Shown here: positions 13,003 through 23,362 of the stretch, piece after piece
Position numbering within the stretch: the stretch's first letter is position 1
How the letters are laid out: each line of letters starts with the position of its first letter
Assembly: GCA_024364805.1 (NCBI GenBank)
Contig: CM044518.1
Coordinates: forward strand, 10,895,523 to 10,919,111
DNA: 23,589 nt
Direction: 5' to 3'
From: Euprymna scolopes
Taxonomy: Eukaryota; Mollusca; Cephalopoda; Sepiida; Sepiolidae
The notes under the pieces: generated by a model
What the model was told of the DNA's origin: nothing
Seen by the model: the letters and a program-made list of their open reading frames with translations, nothing else
Databases searched by the model: none
Position numbers and translations under genes: made by a program

Positions 13003-13737
13003 TATTTTATATTTCCATTTATAATTTGGAAAATTCAATTAAAAAATGGCAACCAATAATCCACATTAAATATCCTTCAGTTTTACCCACAGATGAATAA
13101 AAAATAAATTGTGAAAACAAACAAAAAAGAGCTGAAAGTTTAAAACATTTATTAGTTAATAAATTTTTGACATTATCAAGATACAAAATTAAAAAAAAAA
13201 AAAAAAAAACGATTTAAAACTTTAAAGGATTTATTTTAGAGAAAAAATATATTAAAAAAAGTAAAAAAAAAAAAAATGAATCTAATAAGAGAATCAAATA
13301 AGTGTACCAGTTAAATAAAAACTAAAAATGAATTAAATATAAATTTATAAAAATTAAAAATTACATTCGTTGCTGGATAGAAAAATAATGTTTCAAGCAA
13401 TGATAGGAACTTTCAAGAAATGTTTGTGGATACATATGCGTGTCTGATGTTGGTATAGAAAGGAAGAAGTTAAAAGATGAACTAAATTAAAAAGAAAAAA
13501 ATAATGTTGCAGATAATTCAATATTTCATTCAGTTATGAAACTGGTATAGAATTTGTTGTCATTGAAAATAAAATATCAGAACAGAAGTATGATTTTGCA
13601 TTATTAAAAAAAAAATTATATATATAATTTTACATCTTGAATATTTATAGAAAATGTTGAAAGATATGAATCAAACATTCAAAAAACAATGTCTTTTTAA
13701 TTAGTTAACTTATGATAAGCCAATTTAGGTAATTTAC
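13003..13737. other. AT-rich, no gene seen
   Basis: Poly(A) runs at about 13190-13209 and 13262-13275. No coding or RNA signal seen. Confidence 0.45.

Positions 13738-13809
<72 letters not shown>
13738..13809. repeat. (AAT)n microsatellite
   Basis: About 24 trinucleotide units, followed to 13868 by degenerate copies of agctagtttataataataatt (three). The poly-Tyr minus frame across it is a by-product. Confidence 0.97.
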
Positions 13810-13812
<3 letters not shown>

Positions 13813-13869
13813 CTAGTTTATAATAATAATTAGCTAGTTTATAATAATAATTAGCTAACTTATAATAAA

Positions 13870-15180
13870 GTGCAAAAACTGTTAGTAACAATTCACAATA
13901 GATTTAAAAAGGAGAAATAGATCAAATTCATAGAATAAGTTTATTAACACTTTGAAAACAAGAAGGTTGTTTGCATGCCTTTTTATGAACAAACAAACAA
14001 ATTTTATAAAAATTGGATTTGAAAATAATTAAAACTTAAAAGCCAAGATGATTATACTTTGTTAAGGGAAAAGCATTTTGGGAATTACAGGATTTGCTGA
14101 ATGGCAAACATTTAATCTGCCAATAGCAGCGGGAAAGAAACAGACGACTTTTCAATATTCCATATTTAATATTGACAACATTCCAAGAAATTGTCGTTAT
14201 CAAGACTTAAGATCTCTTTAATTTAAAAAAATTTCTATCTGATAATAGAAAATCTTTTTATCAATCTTTTTTTAATTACTTTTAAAATTTAATTTACATT
14301 TTTAAAGAAATTTAACAATTTTATTTAAGTTAAAAATAATTTTATTAAAAGTTTTTGAATAAACATTTTTTGTTAAAAATATTTTTGAAATTTTAATAAA
14401 ATTTTAATTAAAACGATTTTTTACTAAAAATGAAAAAACTTATTGAAGAATTTTTTTAAATAAAAACATTAAACAAAATTTTTTTTTTAGACAAAATTAT
14501 TTTTTCATTTTATTGATGATATTATTACAAAAATGGAAATGAAATTTAAGTAAATTAGACATTATGGAATCTGTTCGAAGAATGCTTGGAATTTTCGTTG
14601 TAATGTTTGTCAATAATATTCATGCATATTGAGAACACAACAAATAAAAAATAAAAACGATCAGAAAAAGACGTGGTTATACATTTTTGTGAAGACAAAA
14701 CTAAATTTACGTTTCATTTAAAACGAGAATTTTGTTTTTGGAACATAAGTTTACTAAACCCCCCAAAAAACCAAAGAATTTCCATCAAATAATTATTAAT
14801 TTTTCCATTTTCAGAAAAGAATGCATAAATTGGATAATTATTTGATAGAATTAAAACAATGAAAAGAAAAGAAATTAAGATCTACTGAATATTAGGAATG
14901 CCACCCACGTAAATAAAATTCATACTCCTTTTTTGTCATCCAACAATATTTTGTACAAATAAAATACAGTTTATGCCTGACTTGTCCATCAAGTTTCATC
15001 CGTGAATGTTCTACAGTCTTTGCTTTATCATCATTCAATAATATGGTCAATACATTGGTGATTAATCATACCAAATTTCATGTTCATAAAAAAAAAAAAA
15101 AAAAACTAATTTTCGTAGTTGGGCAATTATTTTTCTGATGTAATAGAAAGGACAAGTATGACAGGTTATCATTCAACAGG
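13870..15180. other. AT-rich, no gene seen
   Basis: 14200-14520 is especially AT-rich and simple. 14040-14160 and 14880-15060 are more complex but contain no recognisable exon, RNA or element. Poly(A) at about 15089-15105. Confidence 0.45.
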
Positions 15181-15182
15181 AG

Positions 15183-15300
15183 GGTGATGAAGGTAGTCAA
15201 GTGGTTAACAACACGGACTGGCAATCTGGGGGTCTCAAGTTTGAATACGGTTTGTTCTATTTACGATGTTGGCAACTTTCACGTGATCCCTCTCTTAAGC
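15183..15300 (+). mobile_element. tRNA-derived SINE remnant (candidate)
   Basis: ggtagtcaagtggttaa at about 15190 resembles a polymerase III A box in a Leu/Ser-type tRNA context, and caagtttgaatac at 15236-15248 resembles a B box (consensus GGTTCGANTCC), about 45 bp downstream. The intervening ggactggcaatctggggg resembles an anticodon region. The tail is not defined and there is no clear poly(A), so the 3' boundary is a guess. Confidence 0.45.
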
Positions 15301-15963
15301 ACCTGACATCTTTCTAGAAAGAATTCTGACTGGAAAAATATTGTAGAAACCAATGCCAACAATAGAATCTTCGGATTCATATGATATGATGATTTAACAA
15401 GAATTATTTCAGAATTTAAAACACGAAAAATCAAACTGTCTATATGTATTGTAAAAAAAAAAAAAAAAAAAAAAAAATTTGTACTATATGCTAAAGAAGA
15501 AATGATAAGGATCAATAAACGTTTAAGATGGTCGGACATTTTTTATATATAGAAAACTAGAAGAGTTTGTATCAAAGTGAAAAATACACATTTTCTTTTC
15601 TGTAGAGCTCGATCATGAAATGAAAACAGAAAGTGTTCATGCATTTACAAATTCGGTGAAAAAATAAAAAAAATTTAGTGCTTATTTAGAATTATGCTTA
15701 TTTAAAAAAAAAATATATATAGAAAAAAACTTTATGATGTACGTGCTCAGCACGGAACAAAGATTTCATATTAGAAAAATCATGAATTCATGGGGTGTTT
15801 TTATTTTAATAAAATAAATGAAGCAGACAATGAATGCATGTTTACTTGATATCGTAAAAAAAAAAAAACAGAAGAGAAAAGGAATGTTTATTAATATAAT
15901 TAAAAAATATTAATAAATAAAACATCAGTAAATAAAAATTATTAATAATATAAATAATAATAA
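15301..15963. other. AT-rich, no gene seen
   Basis: Contains poly(A) at 15453-15477 and 15857-15868. A minus frame of 86 codons at 15279-15539 crosses the poly(A) (poly-Phe) and matches nothing known. Confidence 0.45.
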
Positions 15964-16196
15964 TGTACGATTTTTACAATTTTAATGCTGAATGTAATCA
16001 TTATAAGGCAGAATTTGATCTTAACGCTTCAAATTGAGTCATGTCTCCTAAATAAAGGAAGAGAAAACTCAATTAAAATGTAGAGTGATTTTTAGTCGGC
16101 CTTATATAAATAAGAGAAAGATAACTTAATTCAAAGTATCGAGATAAAATTCAGCCTTATAATGATTACATATTGAAATCGTTAAAAAGTCGTACA
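15964..16196. mobile_element. Fold-back MITE, 56-90-bp arms
   Basis: The left end tgtacgatttttacaatttt and tgtaatcattataaggcag (from 15964) is mirrored at the right end, whose reverse complement reads tgtacgactttttaacgatt and tgtaatcattataaggctga (16142-16196). Weaker pairing continues inward to about 16050/16110. Total 233 bp, no coding frame. Confidence 0.85.
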
Positions 16197-16761
16197 TTTT
16201 TAATTTTAGTTAAAATACAAATTATACTGGATCAAAAACATGGCTGACCAAAAATCACTATGTCTTACTTAGTCATAAAATTTAATTTTCTTAGTTAAAA
16301 AAATCTACTAAATCAAATTGCACGATTTTTGGAATATGACATTTTTGTTCCATGACGAGTACTTATATCAAAGAATTTTCTATATATTCTTTTGTCTTTT
16401 TAATAAGTGTAATTTTAATTAAGCACCAAAAAAATCCCAGAGGTCAGAAAGATCAATTGGAAATCAAAAAGCCAGGTGATTTGGGGATCGTGCAGAGGAG
16501 ATTTGCGGAAATTATTCAAGAAACAAGTCAAATATTGCAATAATTCTGACACGTTGAAAAACAGAAGTCCAAGGTTCAATACTCGTTATAGACAATATAT
16601 TCCTATGTTAAAAATATATGTTAGAATTGAAATTTTGTTATACACCAGTAAGTAGCGATTATGCTAACTAGTATAAATTTTGGCGAGGGCACATGTATAT
16701 ATATTTAACTACGTTAAGTAACTATTTGTTAATTTTCTTTTCCATATACAATGCAACCCAA
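16197..16761. other. AT-rich, no gene assigned
   Basis: 16241-16262 (ggctgaccaaaaatcactat) resembles the reverse complement of 16082-16102 inside the adjacent fold-back element. A 63-codon plus frame at 16352-16543 ends KPGDLGIVQRRFAEIIQETS and is unrecognised; it may be LINE-derived. Confidence 0.35.
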
Positions 16762-17220
16762 TGAAGTGTGCAAATATCTCGATTTGATGATCTGTAAAAT
16801 GTTCAATATAAATGGAGCTTATATACCGGAAAGAACAGTTGGGAATAAGTTATACACCATCCACTATGACTATGCAATCCCTACAACTATCTAACTAGAA
16901 AACGGAACCATAAAACCTGACATAGTGATATGGGACAAGAAGGAGAAAGAAGCAACCTTAGTAGAAGTCAGTGTCCCCCAATGGTGTTGAGTTAAACAGA
17001 GCTGCAGGGAAAAAGATAACGAAATACCAAGGTCTCATGTACGACATGAAAAGAAACTGGAATCTTAGGAAGATTCCCATCATTGCAGTAATTATAGGAG
17101 CAACTGGATTCATAAAAGAGAATTTAAAAAACACCTCGCAAATATACCCGGTGAACCAAGTGCAAGAGAGATTCAAACAATTGCACTTAAAGGGACAGTT
17201 AGAATCTTAAAAAGATCTTA
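16762..17220 (+). pseudogene. LINE with restriction-like endonuclease, C-terminal end, copy 1
   Basis: Frames in order: YIPERTVGNKLYTIHYDYAI, KPDIVIWDKKEKEATLVEVS, then AGKKITKYQGLMYDMKRNWN, IPIIAVIIGATGFIKEN, and finally HLANIPGEPSAREIQTIALK, GTVRILKRS. The KPDIV...VEVSVP string and the later VIIGATG are features of the C-terminal restriction-like endonuclease of early-branching LINEs (R2/R4/NeSL type). At least two frameshifts separate these pieces and a stop precedes KPDIV, so it is dead. The 3' flank to about 17400 may be its UTR. Confidence 0.75.
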
Positions 17221-17580
17221 GTTTGAATGTATGAGGTAGCAGGTAACGTCAATCTGAAGTTTGATGATAAACAGAGAACTAGAGAATGACAGAAGTGCGA
17301 GTAATAGACAGTGTATAAAAGAAGAGCTGGGGGGGGGGAGAGAGGAAACAAGATATGGTGGGGGAAGCTGAGAGCAATAGACAGAAGCTTAATATGAGAT
17401 TGGTCACTTGAAGAATTACCTGAAAATTATGACTAATCAGAAATATTTAAATAAATTTTTCTTTTGAAATATAACTTAATCGGAGAATAAAGGAATATTT
17501 AAGCATATATTTTGGGTTATTAAAACATGTAGGAAACGTCTTTAGGAAACGAACATTGATTTGGTTAGCTTTAGCATAAG

Positions 17581-17582
<2 letters not shown>
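17221..17582. other. Probable LINE 3' flank, no gene seen
   Basis: Includes a run of nine G at 17330-17338 in a purine-rich stretch. The first 100 bp partly parallels the flank after copy 2 (gaatgtatgaggtagcaggt against gaatattagatagcgggt). Confidence 0.4.
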
Positions 17583-17633
<51 letters not shown>

Positions 17634-17638
17634 TATAC
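17583..17638. repeat. (TA)n microsatellite
   Basis: About 28 units with one interruption (atgtat), immediately before the RTE fragment. Confidence 0.95.
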
Positions 17639-17979
17639 TGGCCGTCATGACAGAGGGGCACTGAAGAAAAGATATAAAGACTCTTTGGAGAAGTCCCTCG
17701 GTGACTGCCACATTGACCACCTCCAGTGGTCTGCTCTTGCTGCTGACCGTGCTACCTGTCACCTCCTTTGAGATCTCCCGCACAGAGAATCTACGAGAGA
17801 AGCGCTGCAGGAGGAAGATTCGGGAAGCCTCAGCAGCCACACCTGACGCGACTTGACTGCAGCTGCTGTGACCAAACTTGCTTGTTACGCATCGGGCTCG
17901 TCAACTACAAGCATGCTTGCAGTCGACATGGATAACCGCCTTCATAGAATCTTCATTTGCGAAGTAGAGCCAAGGGATG
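17639..17979 (+). pseudogene. RTE-like LINE ORF2 C-terminus and 3' end
   Basis: The plus frame reads GALKKRYKDSLEKSLGDCHI, DHLQWSALAADRATC and HLL, with relatives reading about G.P.KRYKD.LKKSL..C.I....W..LA.DR..W. After a stop, a second frame further on reads CSCCDQTCLLRIGLVNYKHA, CSRH, a Cys/His zinc-finger-like tail found at the ends of such ORF2s. The RTE family ends in short tandem repeats, and here the (TA)n at 17980 follows directly. 5'-truncated and inactivated by stops and a frame change. Confidence 0.82.
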
Positions 17980-18008
17980 ATATATATATATATATATATA
18001 TATATATC
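17980..18008. repeat. (TA)n microsatellite, possible RTE tail
   Basis: About 14 units starting right after gggatga. Position and sequence suit the 3' simple-repeat tail of an RTE element. Confidence 0.85.
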
Positions 18009-18045
18009 ATATATATCTTTTGGGTAATCTTTAGGTTCTTTAGTA

Positions 18046-18372
18046 CAAGTTAGTGTCCTCAATGATGCTGGGTGGAACAGAGCCGATAGGGGGAAAGATA
18101 GTGTAATACCAAGGTCTTGTGTATGACGTCATTCCAGTAATTATAATAGAAACTGGATTCATGAAAAATTAAAAGAAAAAACTACCCGGCAAATATACCC
18201 AGTGAACCAAGTGGAAGGGAGATATAAACAATTGCACTTAAAGGGACGATTAGAATCTTAAGATGTCTCGGTTGGAATATTAGATAGCGGGTGAATGTTT
18301 AGCATCTAGTAGGATGCTTTCATCTCCAGCTAGAACAAAATGAAAAATTAATTAAAAAAAATGGAGGAGGGG

Positions 18373-18408
<36 letters not shown>
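18046..18408 (+). pseudogene. LINE with restriction-like endonuclease, C-terminal end, copy 2
   Basis: From gttagtgtcctcaatg to gattagaatcttaa this is a second, more degraded copy of 16969-17209, missing about 33 bp in the middle (the RNWNLRK region). It shares tataccc.gtgaaccaagtg and caattgcacttaaagggac with copy 1. It ends in a 36-base poly(A) at 18373-18408, a retrotransposition mark. No intact frame. Confidence 0.8.
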
Positions 18409-18411
<3 letters not shown>

Positions 18412-19578
18412 AATTACATGCGTTTTTAAACAGTTGTGCAGTGCACCTAAACAATGAATTCATCATCATCATTATTATTTAGAATTGATGGTTTGAATAT
18501 TTCTAAGACTATACCATAAATATATTGGGTCACTAAAAAAAAAAAAAAAAGTAAATTAATAAAAATTTTAGTGCTACTATACTAACAGAATTCGGAAAAC
18601 AGAAAAAAATCGATTAAAAAAAAATGGTATCTTGTGTCAATTTCAATTAAAAACAATATTATCTACTTAATTGGCATGTCAGAAGTATTTAAATATTACA
18701 GCATTATTTAAAGAAAAACACAAGTTTTCGATCTTCATCATAAAAAGCCAGCGCCGTATTCCTTTGGGAATACGTGATAAAATAACAAAGTAAATAACTC
18801 AGTTATGCTAAACACAAGGCAAAATGCACCATTTTTTTTTTTTAATGGCAATAGTTACACATTTTACCTCCCTTTGGAGATCTTTGGTGTATTTTTAGCC
18901 AAACATTTTATTTTCGTTAATTTTCATCAAAAAATATTTTCTTTAATTTTTTTTTCCTACCTTCTCATATTCCTTAATTTTTGGATATATTCGTTACAGT
19001 AACATGACAATTAAGTAGAGACCATTGATTTGCCTTGAAATTCAATATTAAAAATTTCGAATTTCACTATTATAGTGAAGTTGCATCAAAATTTTTTAAA
19101 ATTCCATGGACGAAAAAAAAAAAAAAAAAAAAAATGCACACAATTTGAAATGGGTTTTTTGTGCAACAAATAAAGATTTCTACTTGGATTATTTAGACAA
19201 CTATGTTATTTTGGATATTATTCTCACAATGTTTCAGCCGATGTAACCGCCAACATTATTCAAGTGAAAACGCCGTGAAAATAAAATCCAAGAGTAGTCC
19301 GAATAATACAAATTATCAATCCTTTTATCAAAAGATTTTGTTCTTATTTTTATCACGTTAAACGATTCCCTAGAAAAAATTCAATTATAGCAATCTTCTC
19401 AGGTGACATTTAATCTATCTCAACTTATAAATCTTTCATATAAATCTAATATAATTTTAAAAACAGTTTTCATTTAAATCTTGAAAACTAATGAACATAA
19501 TATTTAAAAAAACTTTTGATAATTTATCCTTTTTTTATTACATCACTTTAATTAATATTAAGATTAACAACACAATTG
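18409..19578. other. AT-rich, no gene seen
   Basis: Contains poly(A) runs near 18535-18550 and 19115-19133, a small hairpin cgtattcctttgggaatacg at 18754-18773 and a palindrome ttcactattatagtgaa at about 19062-19078. No exon recognised; the 65-codon frame at 18805-19002 is Phe-rich low complexity. Confidence 0.45.
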
Positions 19579-19596
19579 CACACACACACACACACC

Positions 19597-19670
<74 letters not shown>
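19579..19670. repeat. Compound (CA)n-(TA)n microsatellite
   Basis: (CA)8 at 19579-19595, then (TA)35 at 19600-19670. Confidence 0.97.
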
Positions 19671-19672
<2 letters not shown>

Positions 19673-19817
19673 AGATTAGAACAAGAGTCTAAAGAGCAGA
19701 GTATATTTTAATTTATGAGTAAATTCATTAATACAATTAAAATAAAAAACAACAGTACTCGTAATGTAGATATATAATAAGCTCGATAGGTATATATGTC
19801 CTAGAGCTATTTTAATA

Positions 19818-20331
19818 TTGAGCAAGATGATTGATAATTTATAATTAAAATTAAAAATCGGTAAGGAAGAACAGACAAAATGAATAAATTGTATGATCGT
19901 TTTGGAAACAATATTTTTATTGTGATAGACATTGAGTCTTGGACAATAATTTTATTATGTAGTTTTTTGAAACAAAGTCTCCTCATTTAGCAAAAATACT
20001 GGGTGTTTTTTTTTTAAAGACACCAAAAGTACCTTTTAATGGTTTGTCTCCTAAAAGTCGTATGTATCACTACCAATACATCTGCCTTACTTAAGTAATG
20101 CTAGGTTTATTTTTGGTGTCTTAAAAAAAAAAAAAAAAACCCACCTAATATTTTTGCTTATGAGGAGACTTTGTTTCAAAAAACTACATCATAAAATTAT
20201 TGTCCAAGACTCAATGTCTATCACAATAAAAACATTGTTTCCGAAACGATCGTACAATTTATTCATTTTGTTTGTTCTTCCTTATGAAACCGATTTTTAA
20301 TTTTTAATTTTAAATTATCAATCATCTTACT

Positions 20332-20334
<3 letters not shown>
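19818..20334. mobile_element. Large fold-back element, about 215-bp arms
   Basis: The left arm starts ttgagcaagatgattgataa at 19818. The right arm ends at 20334, and its reverse complement starts ttgagtaagatgattgataa. The arms stay near-identical for about 215 bp, through tgtccaagactcaatgtcta and ggagactttgtttcaaaaaa, to gacaccaaaa and a T/A run, leaving a loop of about 70 bp (20034-20103). TA flanks both ends, but the right TA is part of a (TA)n tract, so a target duplication is not proved. No protein; a non-autonomous fold-back DNA element. Confidence 0.93.

Positions 20335-20373
<39 letters not shown>
20335..20373. repeat. (TA)n microsatellite
   Basis: About 19 units abutting the right end of the large fold-back element. 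Confidence 0.95.
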
Positions 20374-20375
<2 letters not shown>

Positions 20376-20680
20376 GGTAGTTAAAAGAATAAGATCAATT
20401 CTTTAAGAGGAGACTTATTGGGATAATGCAAAACTCAGAGCTTATAAATAGCATCAAGAAAATAAGAACATGACAACATAAAAATATATACTAATGCGTA
20501 TAGACATCGCATCCCTAATCTGTTACCTAGCTTCTTTTCTCTTCTGATGAGAAGCATTACGCTCCGAAATACCATGGTATAAAGAGTTTTACTTATCTTG
20601 CCCCCCTAACTGACGTATCATCCTTATTGAATAAATCTATATGCATCAGTATATATTTTTATATTGTCGTTTTTTTTTTT
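20374..20680. other. No gene seen
   Basis: Moderately complex sequence, no recognised family; contains gaaataccatggtata at about 20567. Confidence 0.4.
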
Positions 20681-20697
20681 ATACACACACACACACA

Positions 20698-20730
<33 letters not shown>

Positions 20731-20731
20731 A
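20681..20731. repeat. Compound (CA)n-(CT)n-(TA)n microsatellite
   Basis: About 8 CA, 8 CT and 8 TA units in succession. Confidence 0.95.
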
Positions 20732-20981
20732 AGACAATAAAATTACAAATGAATACATCAAACATTAATTTATCATAAACTGATCCTACAATTACACTTA
20801 GTTTTACACATGTAAGATAAAATTGTCAGATTTCGGTTCTATTATGCTTTTGTTGTTAGAGTCTTAGGATTTGTGATATGACTTGGAACTTACAGAATTA
20901 TATTTGTTTATTAATTATACAGAAGTTCAGAAAAACATTGGTACAATCGGTTTCAAGCCCAACACAACAGGAAACCGTTAA

Positions 20982-21107
20982 TGTGGAATTGTCTTCCGTT
21001 TTCCTGCTTTCCAGCTGACTACAATATGGTTATCTTCAAGTCTAACGTAAACAAGTTCTTGATAAGCTGTTCCACTTAAGTTAACAAATTTATCGAATTT
21101 CCATTAC
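20982..21107 (+). mobile_element. Jockey/CR1-like LINE 3' end, copy C (short)
   Basis: Encodes NCLPFSCFPADYNMVIFKSN then VNKFLIS and the beginning of the shared 3' UTR (agttaacaaatttatcgaat). Both ends are truncated; no poly(A). Closest to copy D (both read aagtctaacgtaaac or a near variant). Confidence 0.85.
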
Positions 21108-21609
21108 TTTGTAATCGAGCACTTTGTCGGAACTCTTTCCCCAAAATACAGTAAACAAATATATATATATATGGCTCATTAGGTTACAACCATTATCACT
21201 TTGATTTCATTCAAATATCTTATGCCTCATCGGTATATCTTTCTTTCTAGCTAGCTAAGATATGAGTTTTCATTTAAATTACCTCCCTTGAAAATAATTG
21301 AACATAATATTTTCAGAGTGTCTCTACATTACTAATCATTGTTACATTTTCAACAACTTTCAATCATCGTTCAGAATTTATTTGTTGCTTCATTATTGCA
21401 TTTTATTCTATTTTTTGGGGTGGAGGAATAGTGTATTTAACAAGATTGACAATAATATGCGCAGATTTTCAGAGAACGTTTATCAGTTATAAACTAGTTT
21501 CAATGCAGGATTTTGGATTTTAAATCATACTCAGTCCACCAGCAATGCAAGCATTTCTCTTAAGTTCACATTAGCCACAATAAAATCTTTGTTTTCTTTT
21601 CCTCTAACC
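21108..21609. other. No gene seen
   Basis: Includes a short (TA)n at about 21160-21171. The 64-codon plus frame at 21298-21492 is unrecognised. Confidence 0.4.
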
Positions 21610-21700
21610 CAGTGGTTCCCAGCCACCATGATGTATCACATTGGTGTGGTGCAGGATGATTAGGGGGTGTTGCGAAGATATTAAATGTGAAAAACCACTG
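21610..21700. mobile_element. Small hAT-like MITE
   Basis: The ends cagtggtt (21610-21617) and aaccactg (21693-21700) are perfect inverted 8-mers, and cagtggttcccagcc resembles the hAT (Charlie-like) terminus. 91 bp, with the typical tgttgcgaag. Flanking 8-bp duplications are not evident. Confidence 0.65.
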
Positions 21701-21900
21701 TCGTCATATTATTACAGCTGCTGCTTGTACTAATATAAATATTAACTCACACCTATTCAGGTTTAACCAACTTCCTCCAAAGGAGGAAGTTTCATAGGAG
21801 TATGAAATTCATAATCAGTCCCCAGTCACATGTATATCCCTGTCAGGGGAGATGACGATGCTAGGTTTTTGTAACTCTTGCAGGGAAGTGTCGACGTCCT

Positions 21901-21970
21901 CCTACATACAATGCCTGGAATTCTCAAATTGGTCACCCATTTTAGTAATGACCAGGCCCAACGTTGCTTT
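21901..21970 (-). pseudogene. 5S rRNA-derived sequence, 3' half
   Basis: The reverse complement reads AAGCAACGTTGGGCCTGGTC, then AT.ACT..ATGGGTGACC and AATTCCAGGCATTGTA, matching 5S rRNA from about nucleotide 54 to its 3' end. The 5S sequence stops at the exact point where LINE copy D begins; the other half is at 22637-22685. Confidence 0.83.
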
Positions 21971-22590
21971 CCAGTAGATATTTCACTGCTGATACAATTC
22001 TCTACCTATATAAGAGCCAGGTACGTCCAAGGATGGAGTACTGTTGCCACATCTGGGCAGGAGCTGCTAAAAAGGACTTGTCCTGACTTGATAGAGTTCA
22101 AAATAGACTTTGTAGTCTTGTAGGAGATATCCTTTTCTCTTCCCTGCAACCTTTATCTCCCAGAAGAGATGTTGCGAGTTTGTCTCTGCTTATTGTTATT
22201 TTCATGGCAAGTGCTCGATTGAGCTTTAATCTATGGTCCCCCCCTCGCCAAACTTTCACAAGAAACACTCGTCTAGCTGAAAACACTATCAATAATTCCC
22301 CCCACTTTTTATCTGTGCCTAAACCTAAATGTAGATACTTCTTTCTTAGAACTGCACGCCTGTGAAATTGTCTTCCGTTTTCCTGCTTTCCAGCTGACTA
22401 CAATATGGTTGTCTTCAAGTCTAATGTAAACAAGTTCTTGATAAGCCGTTCCACTTAAGTTAACAAATTTATCAAATTTCCATTACTAACGATTACTATA
22501 TTGTCCAATTGACTACTGTACACTCTTAACACTTATTCTCGAGTGGTCTCTGGGCCTTGATAAGTGATTATGCCTATGTAAAAAAAAAAG

Positions 22591-22635
<45 letters not shown>
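21971..22635 (+). mobile_element. Jockey/CR1-like LINE 3' part, copy D, inside a 5S-like sequence
   Basis: Longest of four copies. Frames: VRPRMEYCCHIWAGAAKKDL (after SQ), LDRVQNRLCSLVGDILFSSL, QPLSPRRDVASLSLL, then TFTRNTRLAENTINN, FLSVPKPKCRYFFLRTARL, and CFPADYNMVVFKSNVNKFLI with SRST and a stop. This is the thumb/C-terminal part of a reverse transcriptase ORF2 (pattern RP.LEYCS..W.GA...L..LDRVQ...L), broken by at least two frameshifts and stops. A 3' UTR of about 120 bp and an impure poly(A) of about 55 (22580-22635) follow. Confidence 0.88.
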
Positions 22636-22636
<1 letters not shown>

Positions 22637-22685
22637 ACTTCAGTGATCTGACGGGAACTGGTGTGTCAACGTGATTATGCCGTAT
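22637..22685 (-). pseudogene. 5S rRNA-derived sequence, 5' half
   Basis: The reverse complement ATACGGCATAATCACGTTGA, CACACCAGTTCCCGTC, AGATCACTGAAGT follows 5S rRNA from about nucleotide 4 to 52. It lies directly after the LINE poly(A). Confidence 0.85.
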
Positions 22686-22901
22686 ATTTTAATATTGATG
22701 CTTTAATATCAAAAAGCGTAGTAATAAAATTTATAATAAATCTTTTTTTTTTTTTTTTTAATTGTTAGATATTATGAATTTTCGATAATAATAAACATTG
22801 GCAAGCATCATTAAATATTCATTTAAATATTTATTGAGATAATTAGTTTTTGGGATATGTTTTCTGCAAAAATTTAACTCAATGTGCCGCCATATCAAAA
22901 G
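22686..22901. other. AT-rich spacer
   Basis: T run at 22743-22759; no gene or repeat family recognised. Confidence 0.45.
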
Positions 22902-23031
22902 TAGTGATGGGACGATTCCAATATTTTTCCCTCCGATTCCAATACAATTACAGATTCTGTTCTAAATCTCAGATTCTAATTCTGTTAAAACGTCTAAACA
23001 TTTAGCTATAAAGTTTTATTTTTCCGGATTA

Positions 23032-23086
<55 letters not shown>

Positions 23087-23360
23087 TAAGTAACATATAC
23101 GTGGATATGTTTTCGCAAACATAAAAAAAAAAAAAACATTTATGCTGGAATATATAGATTTTAGTTCTACTGGTAGTTTAAAATCAATAAACAGTCAGGA
23201 TTTTATCATTAGCACACAGTTACGGAAAACTAAGTTTTAAAAACAACACATATAAAAGAATCGTTTTTGGCATCAGACATTAGGCAGAAATTTTTCCAAT
23301 TCAAATTCCGATACAGAAAGTGTTTTCATTTTTCCAGTTCCAATTGTCCCAACATTAGTA
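22902..23360. mobile_element. Inverted-repeat (MITE-like) element
   Basis: The left terminus tagtgatgggacgattcc at 22902 pairs with the right ccaattgtcccaacattagta ending at 23360. Inner words (gattccaatacaatta / attcaaattccgatac) recur in a more diffuse way. Contains a 52-base poly(A) at about 23032-23083. No coding frame. Confidence 0.65.
23032..23083. repeat. Poly(A) run
   Basis: About 52 A within the MITE-like element; may be an expansion or the trace of an inserted retroelement tail. Confidence 0.95.
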
Positions 23361-23362
23361 AA

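Noticed and set aside
13697-13891. Poly-Tyr minus frame
   Set aside because: A direct product of the (AAT)n microsatellite.
16958-17176. 72-codon minus frame
   Set aside because: It is antisense to the LINE endonuclease-domain fragment on the plus strand.
17571-17840. 89-codon minus frame, MAAEASRIFLL...
   Set aside because: It is the antisense shadow of the RTE LINE C-terminus, which is the recognisable frame on the plus strand.
21108-21160. Possible snRNA-like sequence (gagcactttgtcggaactct)
   Set aside because: Compared from memory with U1, U2, U5 and U6; no convincing match over more than a few bases.
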